A DNA stretch of 64,000 nt from CAUZJF01 sp965248605 (GCA_965248605.1 CBDFJV010000007.1:558001-622000), one strand, 5' to 3'. Positions 50,951-59,611 are shown, counted from the stretch's first letter. Program-made: numbers and translations. Notes: generated by a model not told the origin, from the sequence alone.

Positions 50951-52081
50951 AAGCCACGGCTTGTAGACCCTGCCGCCTTTTATCGTTGTCTCGTGGCCCA
51001 GCTTCTGGCGGGCCTCTACGGTCGCCCCATACGAGTCTGTAAGAGTAAACTGCCCTTCGTTCAGCCGCAGAATGGTCGCGTCGCCCTCGGCGCCGACCTT
51101 GAGCGTCCCTAACTTTCCCCCCAGTCCCATGGTACGCGCCGTCGTCTCCGTGCTTAGCCTGATCACGTCGTCGAGGGACATCCCCAAGTGCAGGAACTTC
51201 GAGAGCGTCGTTACCTGGTCGTAGACGGGGCCTTCGATGTTGTATACGTGCAGGTCGCTGCTGATGTTCCCGGGATAGAAGCCCTGGGCCAGCGCCTTCT
51301 CGGCCACGTCGAAGGAGAAGCTGCCGGCGCCGTGGCCGATGTCGAATATGATCCCGCGCTTCTGGGCCTCGATTATGCCGTCGATCACTCGCCCCGCGTC
51401 ATCGAGAATGCCGTGCGAGTGACCGTGGAAGGAGTGGGTGACGGCATCTCCGGGGCGGAGCATCGCCGTCAGTTCCTCCATAGGGGTCTTCGTTATACCG
51501 ACGTGGATCATTACGAAGCCGTCTATGGCCTCCGCAGCCTCCAGCGCCCGTTTCACCGCGTCTACGTCATGGTCGCCCGCTATGGCCTTGGAGAGCCGCG
51601 CTTTGATCCCCAGAACGAAGTCGCGGTTTTCTCGGCCAGTGCGGACCGCAAGCTCGACGTCCGCCATCTCGATGTCGTCGAGCTCGCCGATCTTGGGCGA
51701 GATCATCCCTGTGGCCGAGATGTTGAGCAAGGCCAGCAGCCGCGTGTCGCACCGCTCGAGCACGTACCGGCGGAAGGCCGCGAAGGTCTTGGCGCCCGCC
51801 GAGCCGGCGTCCAGCGCCGTTGTCACTCCCTTGCTTATGTTCGTCGGGTCCGGCTCGATGCCGTAGTGCGATACGCCCCAATAGTTGTGGACGTGCAGGT
51901 CCATGAGTCCAGGGACAACGATGAGCCCGGAGGCGTCCACCATTTCCTGAGCGTCGCTCTCCAGTAAGGACGCTTCGACCGCCGCGACCTTCCCGCCGGC
52001 CATCCCGACGTCTCGCACGGCGTTAAGCCCCTGCGACGGGTCGACGACGGTTCCCCCCTTGATCAGCAAATCGTATTTCAA
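50945..52081 (-). CDS. Amidohydrolase/deacetylase-type metallohydrolase, paralog 1
   Basis: The 378-residue protein is a dihydroorotase-like amidohydrolase: a composite beta-sandwich (KYDLLIKGGTVVDPSQGLNAVRDVGM) around a TIM barrel. Metal-binding residues are H63 and H65 in DLHVHNYWG, a Lys in VLGIKARLS (carboxylated in relatives), His in VMIHVG, His in THSFHG and Asp in ISSDLH. These belong to the COG3964-type group that includes putative deacetylases and adenosine-deaminase-like enzymes. It is the most downstream of three tandem paralogs. The substrate is unknown. Confidence 0.92.
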   Translation of the reverse strand: MKYDLLIKGGTVVDPSQGLNAVRDVGMAGGKVAAVEASLLESDAQEMVDASGLIVVPGLMDLHVHNYWGVSHYGIEPDPTNISKGVTTALDAGSAGAKTFAAFRRYVLERCDTRLLALLNISATGMISPKIGELDDIEMADVELAVRTGRENRDFVLGIKARLSKAIAGDHDVDAVKRALEAAEAIDGFVMIHVGITKTPMEELTAMLRPGDAVTHSFHGHSHGILDDAGRVIDGIIEAQKRGIIFDIGHGAGSFSFDVAEKALAQGFYPGNISSDLHVYNIEGPVYDQVTTLSKFLHLGMSLDDVIRLSTETTARTMGLGGKLGTLKVGAEGDATILRLNEGQFTLTDSYGATVEARQKLGHETTIKGGRVYKPWLG

Positions 52082-52134
52082 TATGCATCCCTCTTTTCGC
52101 GTCCTAGGGACGCCCCTACAAGTTCGGTCTGTGG

Positions 52135-52170
52135 ACCCGGTACCCTTTACCCTGCACCCCGTACCCTATC
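52135..52170. repeat. C-rich degenerate heptamer tract
   Basis: ACCCGGTACCCTTTACCCTG and further CACCCCGTACCCTATC-like units lie between paralogs 1 and 2. Confidence 0.5.
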
Positions 52171-53308
52171 TGAGCCACGGACGGTACACCCGGCCCTTCT
52201 TGACCGTAAGCACGTGGTTCAGCTTTTGGCGCCCCTGGACCGTGACGCCCTGGGCGTCGATGAACTCGAAGCGACCGTCGTCCAGTCGCAGCAGCGTCAC
52301 GTCGCCCTCGGCGCCCGGCCTTAGAGTGCCGAGCGTGTCGTCGATTCCCATGATCTTGGCCGGCGCCTGGGTGGTGAGTCGCACGACCTCGTGGAGCGGC
52401 AGCCCAAGGTGGATGAACTTGGACATTGTCGTTACGAGGTCGAAGACGGGCCCCTCGACGCTGATGAAGCTCACATCGCTGCTGATGCTGTCCGGGGGGA
52501 ACCCGTCGGCCAAGGCGTGGTCCGCCGAGTCGAAATTGAAGCTTCCTGCTCCGTGGCCTACGTCGAAGAGCACGCCATGCGCCCTCGCCTCCTTGACCCC
52601 GTCGCTGACCTGGCGGTCAGTGCCGACGATACCCCCGTACTGCCGGAAGGCGTGGGTCACCACGTCGCCCGGCCGGAGGTGGGTCGTCAGGTCCTCGAGA
52701 GGCGTCTCCTCGTCGCCGACGTGGACCATCAGCAGGCCGCCAATCCCTTCGGCCGCTTCGAGCCCGCGTTTGAGCGCGTCGACCTTAGCTTTCTTGCCTT
52801 CACCGGTAACGTCCTTGGAGAGGCGGACCTTGATGCCCAGCACGACGTCGCGGTTTTGGCGGCCGGCAGCGACGGCCTCGTCGACGTCCGCCCAGCGCGG
52901 GTCCTGGAGCTCGCCGATCTTGTCCGAGATTATCCCCGCAGCCGAGATGTTCAGCAGCGCGTAAAGGCGCGTGTCCGCCCTCTCGATCACGTATCGCCTG
53001 AAGGCTGGGAACGTCCGAGCGCCCGCTGACCCACAGTCCATCGCGGTCGTCACGCCATTCGAGATGTTGCTGGCGTCCGGCTCGATGCCGTACACACACA
53101 CGCCCCAATAGGCGTGCACGTGCATGTCGATAAGCCCCGGCGTGACGATAAGGCCTGCGGCGTCCACCACCTCTCGCGCGTCGCTCTCCGGAATGCTTTC
53201 CTCGACAGCAGCAACCTTGCCATCAGAAAGCGCGACGTCCCGAACGGCGTCCAAACCCTGTGAAGCGTCGACAACGGTACCGCCCTTGATAACCAAGTCG
53301 TATGTCAC
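52166..53308 (-). CDS. Amidohydrolase/deacetylase-type metallohydrolase, paralog 2
   Basis: The 380-residue protein has the same architecture as its neighbours: TYDLVIKGGTVVDASQGLDAVRDVAL, HVHAYWG, VLGIKVRLSKD with the bridging Lys, LMVHVG, VTHAFRQYGG and ISSDVS. In the last motif Asp is kept while the following residue differs from paralog 1 (Val for Leu). GTG 53308 is chosen as start because AAAGG precedes it and the protein then starts like its paralogs; the frame is open further upstream through a hairpin repeat. Confidence 0.92.
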   Translation of the reverse strand: MTYDLVIKGGTVVDASQGLDAVRDVALSDGKVAAVEESIPESDAREVVDAAGLIVTPGLIDMHVHAYWGVCVYGIEPDASNISNGVTTAMDCGSAGARTFPAFRRYVIERADTRLYALLNISAAGIISDKIGELQDPRWADVDEAVAAGRQNRDVVLGIKVRLSKDVTGEGKKAKVDALKRGLEAAEGIGGLLMVHVGDEETPLEDLTTHLRPGDVVTHAFRQYGGIVGTDRQVSDGVKEARAHGVLFDVGHGAGSFNFDSADHALADGFPPDSISSDVSFISVEGPVFDLVTTMSKFIHLGLPLHEVVRLTTQAPAKIMGIDDTLGTLRPGAEGDVTLLRLDDGRFEFIDAQGVTVQGRQKLNHVLTVKKGRVYRPWLR

Positions 53309-53339
53309 TGTAGTTACCTTTCTTCTCTTCGGGTCCAGC

Positions 53340-53376
53340 GGGCGCATGTCCCGATGCGGCATCGGGACGCCCCTAC
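53340..53376. repeat. GTAGGGGC-type intergenic hairpin
   Basis: GTCCCGATGC (53348-53357) and GCATCGGGAC (53359-53368) flanked by GGGCGCAT and GCCCCTAC. It is the inverted counterpart of 25438-25473, nearly identical over 36 bases. Confidence 0.75.
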
Positions 53377-53378
53377 TT

Positions 53379-53429
53379 GGACCCCCTAATCCCTAGCCCC
53401 TAACCCCTAATCCCGCACCCTGTACCCTA
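53379..53429. repeat. C-rich degenerate heptamer tract
   Basis: Repeated units ACCCCCTAATCCCTAGCCCC and CTAACCCCTAATCCCGCACC are followed by CTGTACCCTATCC, which abuts the stop of paralog 3. It resembles a decayed (CCCTAAC)n-like tract. Confidence 0.55.
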
Positions 53430-54569
53430 TCCGAGCCACGGCTTGTACAGTCGTCCGCCTACAACAGTCGCGACATTGGTCAGCCGCCGCTTCGCCTCCA
53501 CCGTAACGTCGTGAGCGTCCGTCAGCTCGAACCGGCCCTCGTCCACGTTCAGCACCGTCACGTCGCCCTGCGCGCCGACTCGAAGGGTGCCAAGCTCGCC
53601 GCCCTTGCCAAGGGTTCGCGCGGTTCGGGCCGTGCACCGGTCTATCACGTCATATAGCGACATATCGAGGTGCAGGAACTTGGAGAGTGTGGTCACCAGA
53701 TCGATGACTGGCCGGCGCACGCTGCCGATGTGAAGGTCGCTGCTGATATTGTCAGGATAGAACCCCTGGGGGAACGCCTTCTCGGCGGTCTCGAATGAGA
53801 AGCTGCCGTTACCATGCCCTATATCGAACACGATGCCTCGATCTTGCGCCTCTCTGACGCCGTCCGCCACGCGGCCCTCGTCATCAAAAATGCTGTGGTT
53901 CGTCGTACCGCGAAAAGAGTGGGTTGCGACGTCTCCGGGCCGCATCAAAGCGGTCAGGTCCGCAAGCGGGACCTTGCTGCCTCCCACATGAAGCATGAAG
54001 AAGCCGCCGAGGCGCTCAGCCGCCTCGATGCCCCGCTTCACGGTATCCAGGTAACGGCGCTGATCGCTGCCTGGCACCCTCGCCTTGATCCCCAGCACAA
54101 CGTCCCGATGCTCACGACCCACAGCGACCGCCTCTTCGACGTCAGCCCACCTTGTGTCCTCGAGGGCCCCGTATCCCAGCACCATCCCCATCGCTGAGAT
54201 ATTTAGCAGCGCAAATACTCGAGTCTTAGCGGGCTCTATCGTGTACCTGCGGAAGGCGGGAAACGTGCGCGCACCAGATGACCCGGAATCGAGCACGGTC
54301 GTTACGCCGTTCGCGACGTGCACCGTGTCCGGGTCGATGCCGTAGTGGGACACGCCCCAGTAGGCATGCACGTGAAGGTCGATGAGCCCCGGCGTAACGG
54401 TCCGACCCTTAGCGTCCAGCACTTCGGTCGCCATGTTCTCTGGAATATCGGGTTCGACCGCCGCGATTCGTCCTCTCGTGAGGGCAACGTCCGAGACAGC
54501 GTTGAGTCCCTGTGAGGGGTCGATTACCGTTCCGCCTTTGACCAGCAGGTCGTATGTCGGGTAGTCCAT
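53427..54569 (-). CDS. Amidohydrolase/deacetylase-type metallohydrolase, paralog 3
   Basis: The 380-residue protein is the first of the tandem array in the direction of transcription. It has YDLLVKGGTVIDPSQGLNAVSDVALT, DLHVHAYWGVSHYG, VLGIKARVPG, FMLHVGGSK, ATHSFRGTTNHS and ISSDLH, so all metal ligands are present. Its similarity to paralogs 1 and 2 extends through the C-terminal YKPWLG, showing duplication of the whole gene. Spacers between paralogs carry C-rich tracts and a hairpin, so the three may not be one tight operon. Confidence 0.92.
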   Translation of the reverse strand: MDYPTYDLLVKGGTVIDPSQGLNAVSDVALTRGRIAAVEPDIPENMATEVLDAKGRTVTPGLIDLHVHAYWGVSHYGIDPDTVHVANGVTTVLDSGSSGARTFPAFRRYTIEPAKTRVFALLNISAMGMVLGYGALEDTRWADVEEAVAVGREHRDVVLGIKARVPGSDQRRYLDTVKRGIEAAERLGGFFMLHVGGSKVPLADLTALMRPGDVATHSFRGTTNHSIFDDEGRVADGVREAQDRGIVFDIGHGNGSFSFETAEKAFPQGFYPDNISSDLHIGSVRRPVIDLVTTLSKFLHLDMSLYDVIDRCTARTARTLGKGGELGTLRVGAQGDVTVLNVDEGRFELTDAHDVTVEAKRRLTNVATVVGGRLYKPWLG

Positions 54570-54664
54570 TCTCGGTGCGTCTTAGGCGGAGCGGCCGCAA
54601 GCCGCGATAATTGTACTCTCCGCGGTCTCCTGGTCAAGAAACACGACCAGCACGTCGGCTCCTC

Positions 54665-54692
54665 ATGTCCCGCTATGCGGGGCGTCTCTACC
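54665..54692. repeat. GTCTCTAC-bordered hairpin
   Basis: CCCGC-TAT-GCGGG followed by GCGTCTCTACC shares its right border with the hairpin at 21690-21718. Confidence 0.5.
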
Positions 54693-54728
54693 ACCACCCG
54701 TTGGAACCGAGGTATCAGGAGAGCAACC

Positions 54729-55577
54729 TTGCTTGACACGCTCAAAGAGCGCAAATACCATCGCCCCACCTTGTCCTCCCAAAGCAGGCCCGCGACCCCG
54801 TCCCCGGACCTCGATGCTGGCGCGGTGGAGCGCAAGCTCCACGAAAACGTCATAGGGAGCCGCGTTCACCACTACGAATCCCTTGACTCGACCATGGACG
54901 AAGCACGGAGGCTTGCCGAAGAGGCTGATCCCGAAGGCACAGTTGTGGTCGCCGACGAGCAGACCGCCGGGCGCGGCCGGTTCGACCGGTCCTGGGTCGC
55001 GCCCAGCGGACTGGACTTGCTGTTCTCCGTCCTGCTTCGGCCCTCCGCCGAACATCTACGCTACGTCAACATGGCCGCCTCGCTGGCGATATGTGGCGTC
55101 GTCGCCGAAGTGTGCGGTCTGACGGCGACCGTGAAATGGCCCAATGACGTTCGCGTCGGCGGGCGCAAGATCGCTGGTATTCTGATCGACAGTGTCGCCC
55201 AAGGGCCTGAACTCCGGTACGCGGTCCTGGGCATCGGCCTGAACGTCAACTCCGACCCAGCGGAATCTCCGGAAATCGCGGCAACGGCGACCAGTCTTCG
55301 AAATGAGACCGGACGGACTTTGGAGAGGGGAGAGGTGCTGGTGTCGCTGCTAGGACAGCTGGACGACTTGCACGGGGAAATCAAAAAGGGCGCGTCGCTG
55401 ACCGAGCGCTGGGCCAAGCAGGTCGAGACAATAGGCAAGTCGGTGCAGGTACGCTGGGGCGATAAGGTGTACGAGGGCCTCGCTCGCGAAGTCGACGACG
55501 ACGGCAACCTCGTGCTAGTCCAACGCGACGGCACCGCGTTGACCATGGTCGCCGGCGAGGTCACTCTCCAGCAGTAG
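54729..55577 (+). CDS. birA: Biotin-[acetyl-CoA-carboxylase] ligase
   Basis: The enzyme activates biotin to biotinyl-AMP and attaches it to carboxyl-carrier domains. The 282-residue product has ESLDSTMDEARRLAEEADPEGTVVVADEQTAGRGRFDRSWVAP (the GRGR biotin-loop), TVKWPNDVRVGGRKIAGILID and a C-terminal SH3-like domain (GKSVQVRWGDKVYEGLAREVDDDGNLVLV). It lacks the N-terminal winged helix of repressor-type BirA. TTG 54729 is preferred as start because AGGAGAG lies 5 bases upstream; the frame is open to 54675. Confidence 0.94.
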   Translation: MLDTLKERKYHRPTLSSQSRPATPSPDLDAGAVERKLHENVIGSRVHHYESLDSTMDEARRLAEEADPEGTVVVADEQTAGRGRFDRSWVAPSGLDLLFSVLLRPSAEHLRYVNMAASLAICGVVAEVCGLTATVKWPNDVRVGGRKIAGILIDSVAQGPELRYAVLGIGLNVNSDPAESPEIAATATSLRNETGRTLERGEVLVSLLGQLDDLHGEIKKGASLTERWAKQVETIGKSVQVRWGDKVYEGLAREVDDDGNLVLVQRDGTALTMVAGEVTLQQ

Positions 55578-55635
55578 ACCACCAAGCCAGTTCAAGCCGT
55601 GCAAGACGATAATATTTTCCGGTCGTGGTGAGCCC

Positions 55636-57411
55636 TTGGACGCAGCTCAGGACAGGCCCGTCGAACCACAGTCTGCCGCGCGGATTCACCCGGAGGAAAC
55701 TTTGACCGGGTCCCAAACGCACGTCTGCGCCTCGTGCGGGACAGAGAACCCCAACCGACAGCTCTACTGCCTGCAATGCTGGTACCCGCTGTCGATCGTA
55801 GCTGCGGGCTCGAGATCGCCCGTGTCGGCCGCGCCGACCGACGCCGCCTTTACGACTGTCGCCGCGGCTAGTCGGGCCGAGCAGTGTAGGTCATGCGGTC
55901 ACGAGAACCCCGACGGGCAGCTCTACTGCTTGAAGTGCTGGGCGCCTCTGACCGTCTCAACCCCGGTGGCACGCGACGGCGAGCCCGTTCAGGCCCCGTC
56001 TTCGTTGCCGGACGTCGCCGCTCCGGAGGTCGCTCCATCACCGCGTTCGGTCCCACACCAAACCTACGGCTCCGACGAGCGGGCAATTGCGTTCGTAGTG
56101 GTCACGATGGCCTTTGCGGCAGCGGTCTTCGTCCGGTTCTACGGACTGGGCGACATCCCGTCCAGCCTCCAGCCGGCCGAGGACGCCGTCCGGCGCGCCG
56201 CCCTTGCGCTGCCGGGCGACGCGTGGCCCGCCTTTTGGTCCGACTCGACCCTCGGCCAGCCGGCCGGTCTCGTCTACCTCGCCTCGGGATGGGCCAGCGT
56301 ACTCGGCGAATCCGTGATGGGCCTGCGGCTCTTGCCCGCACTGATCGGGCTGGCCACCCTCTCCGTCTTCTTCGTGTTCTGTCGGTCGCTGCTCGGACCG
56401 CGTGCCGCGACCCTGGGCACCCTGCTCATGGCGTTCAGCATGTGGCACCTGGGCCATAGCAGGCTACTTGTGCCGGCGGGACTGGTGCCTCTGTTCGTGC
56501 TGCTGGTTGGTTACCTTCTCCACTCCGCGCTGGAGGAGCGACGGGACTCTCGCCGACGAAGTCTGTGGCTCCTGGGTGCCGGCGTTTCCTTCGGCGCGGG
56601 GTTCTACTACCACAATGTTTTGCTCATCTTCGGCGTGGCGGTGCTGGTGCTGTGGGCCCGGGAGCTTCTCGCGACGGAACGGCCCGCTGGGTCGACGCTC
56701 CGGTCTAGCCTGGCGTTTTTCGTTCCCGCCTTGGTAGTGGCGCTGCCGTTCATAGTGGCGCTCGGAGTAGGGTGGGGGGAGTTCACCGAACAATGGTCGA
56801 AGGCGTCAGTGTTCGGTGCCGTTGAGTACCGGGACCTGCCGGGCATACCGGAGGAGACGAGGTACCTTGTCCGCCGAGTGGGCTCTGGACTGGGCGCGCT
56901 GTTATGGCGACCCACGGCCGCGGACCAGACGGCTGAGGCTCTGCCGCGCTTCGTCGACCCGGTGACTGTCCTTCTGGTGTTGGCAGGTCTTCTCGTGGCC
57001 CTGTGGCGTTGGCGCGAGCGGAGGTACTTCTTGCTGCTGACCATCTTTGGCGCGGGCGTCGCCACAGCTGCGTTCACCACCGGAGATGGGCTCTACGGCC
57101 GCCTCGGAGTCGCGCTGCCCGCCGTTTTCGCCTTCGCTGGTCTGGCCCTGGACGGCGTGTTGACCTCGATGAAGGGCAGGCTGTCGGACCGTGCCGGACT
57201 GGCCACCGTCGGGGCCGCCATCGCTATCGTCGCCATCTACAACGTAGCCTCCTACTATCGGGAGCCCGCCCGATACGGCGTTCCTGCTACAGCCCTGTCC
57301 CAGGAAATCCGCCCCGCTGTGCTATATTGGGTCTCGGGTACCTACCCGACTCGATGGAGCGCTGCTACAAGTGACTCAGCCGGCGGTAACGGACCGCGCC
57401 GACTCCGATGA
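55636..57411 (+). CDS. Tandem zinc ribbons fused to a GT-C type membrane glycosyltransferase
   Basis: The 591-residue product begins with two near-repeated zinc ribbons, CASCGTENPNRQLYCLQCW (C31, C34, C45, C48) and CRSCGHENPDGQLYCLKCW (C84, C87, C98, C101), and then a Pro/Ala linker. About ten hydrophobic segments from residue 150 onward follow. The first loop (RFYGLGDIPSSLQPAEDAVRRAALAL) and the later DP- and RR-containing loops resemble ArnT/PMT-like GT-C transferases that use polyprenyl-linked sugars. The C-terminus overlaps the next gene by 41 bp. The substrate is unknown. The TTG start at 55636 is tentative. Confidence 0.8.
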   Translation: MDAAQDRPVEPQSAARIHPEETLTGSQTHVCASCGTENPNRQLYCLQCWYPLSIVAAGSRSPVSAAPTDAAFTTVAAASRAEQCRSCGHENPDGQLYCLKCWAPLTVSTPVARDGEPVQAPSSLPDVAAPEVAPSPRSVPHQTYGSDERAIAFVVVTMAFAAAVFVRFYGLGDIPSSLQPAEDAVRRAALALPGDAWPAFWSDSTLGQPAGLVYLASGWASVLGESVMGLRLLPALIGLATLSVFFVFCRSLLGPRAATLGTLLMAFSMWHLGHSRLLVPAGLVPLFVLLVGYLLHSALEERRDSRRRSLWLLGAGVSFGAGFYYHNVLLIFGVAVLVLWARELLATERPAGSTLRSSLAFFVPALVVALPFIVALGVGWGEFTEQWSKASVFGAVEYRDLPGIPEETRYLVRRVGSGLGALLWRPTAADQTAEALPRFVDPVTVLLVLAGLLVALWRWRERRYFLLLTIFGAGVATAAFTTGDGLYGRLGVALPAVFAFAGLALDGVLTSMKGRLSDRAGLATVGAAIAIVAIYNVASYYREPARYGVPATALSQEIRPAVLYWVSGTYPTRWSAATSDSAGGNGPRRLR

Positions 57412-58585
57412 AGACGAGTTCGCGAGTCTGTCGCTCGACGACATGGGCGAGCTTGGCGACACCACGGCCCAGTTGGACGGCGAGACAATCAACGTCTTTG
57501 GGGGTATCCCAGGCGAGGAGGTCGTCGCCAGGGTCGTCCGGTATCGGAGACGAAGGCGCGCCCACACCTCGGCCATAGTCACGGAAGTCCTGAAGCCCTC
57601 CCGCCACAGGGTACCGACTCCGTGTCCCTACTTCGGTCCATGCAGCGGCTGCCAGTGGCAGCACATCGACTACGGGCACCAGCTCGAGCTGAAGCGCGGG
57701 GCCGTCCAGAGCGAGATGATCAAGGATAAAGCGCTCACGGGTGTCACGGTACCGGAGACGCTACCAAGCCCGCAGCGGTTTGCCTACCGCAACCACGCCC
57801 GCTTCACCGTCCGGGGTGGCAACCTGGGCTACGTCAACAGGATCACGCGCAGATTCGTTCGTGTCGAGCGGTGCATGCTGATGGCCGAGGGCATCAACGA
57901 AACCCTCGGTGTCCTGCAGGGTCGTTCGCAAGAGACGAGCCAGCTCTCAGTACGCCACGGCGTCCACACGAACGACACGCTGGTCCAGCCGAAGCTCGAG
58001 AGTGCCGACGTGCTGGTCCCCAGCGGCCAGACGCACTATCGTGAGGAACTTCTCGGCGCCACCTTCCGTATCGCATCACCATCCTTCTTCCAGGTGAACA
58101 CGGCCCAGGCCGAGCATCTTGCCAAGCTAGTACAATCGCGGCTGCGGCTCACCGGAAAGGAAGTGCTGGTCGACGCCTACGCCGGCGTTGGGGTGTTCGC
58201 GGTGCTGCTGGCGCCCGCGGCCGAGCGGGTCATCGCGATCGAGGAATCGGAGGCGGCCGTCAAGGACGCCGCGATCAACGCCGAAGGGCTGTCGAACGTC
58301 GTGTTCCGGCAAGGCAAAACCGAGGACGTTCTTGGCGACCTGGACGCCACCCCGGACGCGGTCGTGCTCGATCCCCCGAGGGCTGGCTGCCATCCGGACG
58401 TCCTGCGTGTGATCGGCCAACTGCGTCCCCAGAGGCTTGTCTACGTCTCCTGCGATCCGGCCACCCTGGCGCGGGACCTCGACATCCTGGTCGGCAGCGG
58501 CTACGGAGTCGAGAGCGTGCAGCCGGTCGACATGTTCCCGCAGACGCATCACGTCGAGTGTGTGGCTGCGCTTGAACCGAGCTGA
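57371..58585 (+). CDS. RlmD/TrmA-family RNA (uracil-C5)-methyltransferase
   Basis: The 404-residue enzyme methylates C5 of a uracil in rRNA or tRNA using S-adenosylmethionine. It has an N-terminal TRAM-like domain, a 4Fe-4S cysteine set (C85, C91, C94 in CPYFGPCSGCQW and a fourth in VERCMLM), the SAM motif LVDAYAGVGVFAVLLA, DPPRAGC and the nucleophile Cys in YVSCDPATLARD. The cluster cysteines favour RlmD-type over TrmA-type. The position specificity cannot be read. It overlaps the glycosyltransferase gene. Confidence 0.92.
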   Translation: MTQPAVTDRADSDEDEFASLSLDDMGELGDTTAQLDGETINVFGGIPGEEVVARVVRYRRRRRAHTSAIVTEVLKPSRHRVPTPCPYFGPCSGCQWQHIDYGHQLELKRGAVQSEMIKDKALTGVTVPETLPSPQRFAYRNHARFTVRGGNLGYVNRITRRFVRVERCMLMAEGINETLGVLQGRSQETSQLSVRHGVHTNDTLVQPKLESADVLVPSGQTHYREELLGATFRIASPSFFQVNTAQAEHLAKLVQSRLRLTGKEVLVDAYAGVGVFAVLLAPAAERVIAIEESEAAVKDAAINAEGLSNVVFRQGKTEDVLGDLDATPDAVVLDPPRAGCHPDVLRVIGQLRPQRLVYVSCDPATLARDLDILVGSGYGVESVQPVDMFPQTHHVECVAALEPS

Positions 58586-58614
58586 CGTCACCGAATCATC
58601 GTTAGGAGTGTGAG

Positions 58615-58899
58615 ATGGTCGACAAGCCGGTCCGTCCTCTGCCCAGACCCTTCGAGATGCCTTGGGGCAAAGGCAACATAGTTGAAGAGGCGGTGTACAA
58701 TAGCGAATGGCACCAACCTTGTATCCAGCTCTTGGAGCACGACGACGGCGCCACGAGCGTCCGGTTCTGCTCATACAACCGGTCCGGACGGTTCCAACGC
58801 AGTCCATTGATGGTCGGCAAGGGCGATATCGCCGGTCTGCGAGACGCCCTGGACCGAACGCCTCGCTTGCGATCGATGCTCCAGGAATTGGTGGGATAG
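58615..58899 (+). CDS. Small conserved-looking protein, unknown
   Basis: The 94-residue soluble protein starts at an ATG preceded by TTAGGAG. It contains MPWGKGNIVEEAVYNSEWHQPCIQLLEHDDGATSVRFCSYNRSGRFQRSPLMV and then a short helical end. The beta-rich middle, Trp/His/Cys content and position in a well-packed gene string support it as real. No family was recognised. Confidence 0.75.
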   Translation: MVDKPVRPLPRPFEMPWGKGNIVEEAVYNSEWHQPCIQLLEHDDGATSVRFCSYNRSGRFQRSPLMVGKGDIAGLRDALDRTPRLRSMLQELVG

Positions 58900-58906
58900 C
58901 AGGGTG

Positions 58907-59611
58907 ATGGGCGAGAATGAGCTTCTGACATCCGAGACGGTTCTGCGCGAGTCCTCTCGGTCCACGCCCAAACGGGTCATATTGGCGTCACAGTCGCCCA
59001 GACGCCGGGAGCTGATGGCTGCGCTCGTCCCACGTCCGACGATCACGTCACCTGGGGTCGACGAGGCACCGGCCGCGCCAGGCCAGTCGCCCGAGGACTA
59101 CGTAGTCCGGTCGTCCCTGACCAAAGCGAGGAGCGCGCCAGTGGGGCCCGAGCCTTCGATTGTTGTGGGCGCCGACACGGTCGTGGTCTTGGACAGCCGA
59201 ATCCTCGGCAAGCCGTCCGACGCAGACGAAGCACGGCGAATGCTCGAGGACCTGCGAGGCCGGACGCACTGGGTAGTGACAGGCGTCACCGTGCTGGACA
59301 CAGAAGCCGACGTATCGCGCTTCATCGCCACGACCTCCCATGTGACGATGCGGCGCTATTCGAACGCTGAGATCGACGCGTATATCGCCTCTGGGGAGCC
59401 CTTCGACAAAGCAGGTGGATATGCGGTGCAGGACACGACGTTCCGTCCCGCTCAGTCTACCCAGGGTTGCTATCTGAACATCGTCGGTTTGCCGCTCTGC
59501 GACGTCGTCTCTCTTGTCAACGATATCGGCGCCGAGGTCGCCTTGGGGCCCGGTTGGCAGCTACCGAAGGAGTGCATCGACTGCAAGCTTCGCGATAGGG
59601 TAGGGGGATGA
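58907..59611 (+). CDS. maf: Maf-like nucleotide pyrophosphatase
   Basis: Maf proteins hydrolyse non-canonical or surplus nucleoside triphosphates (dTTP, UTP and modified forms). The 234-residue product has RVILASQSPRRRELM, VGADTVVVLDSRILGKP, the loop LRGRTHWVVTGVTVL and PFDKAGGYAVQD, all family hallmarks. The N-terminus is about 20 residues longer than usual, and a short C-terminal extension ends with two cysteines (ECIDCKL). ATG 58907 is preferred over the adjacent GTG 58904. It overlaps tatB by 4 bp. Confidence 0.94.
   Translation: MGENELLTSETVLRESSRSTPKRVILASQSPRRRELMAALVPRPTITSPGVDEAPAAPGQSPEDYVVRSSLTKARSAPVGPEPSIVVGADTVVVLDSRILGKPSDADEARRMLEDLRGRTHWVVTGVTVLDTEADVSRFIATTSHVTMRRYSNAEIDAYIASGEPFDKAGGYAVQDTTFRPAQSTQGCYLNIVGLPLCDVVSLVNDIGAEVALGPGWQLPKECIDCKLRDRVGG

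Noticed and set aside
53379..53429. CRISPR-like array in the C-rich repeat tract
   Set aside because: Units are only about 7 bp, degenerate and without spacers; no cas genes are present.
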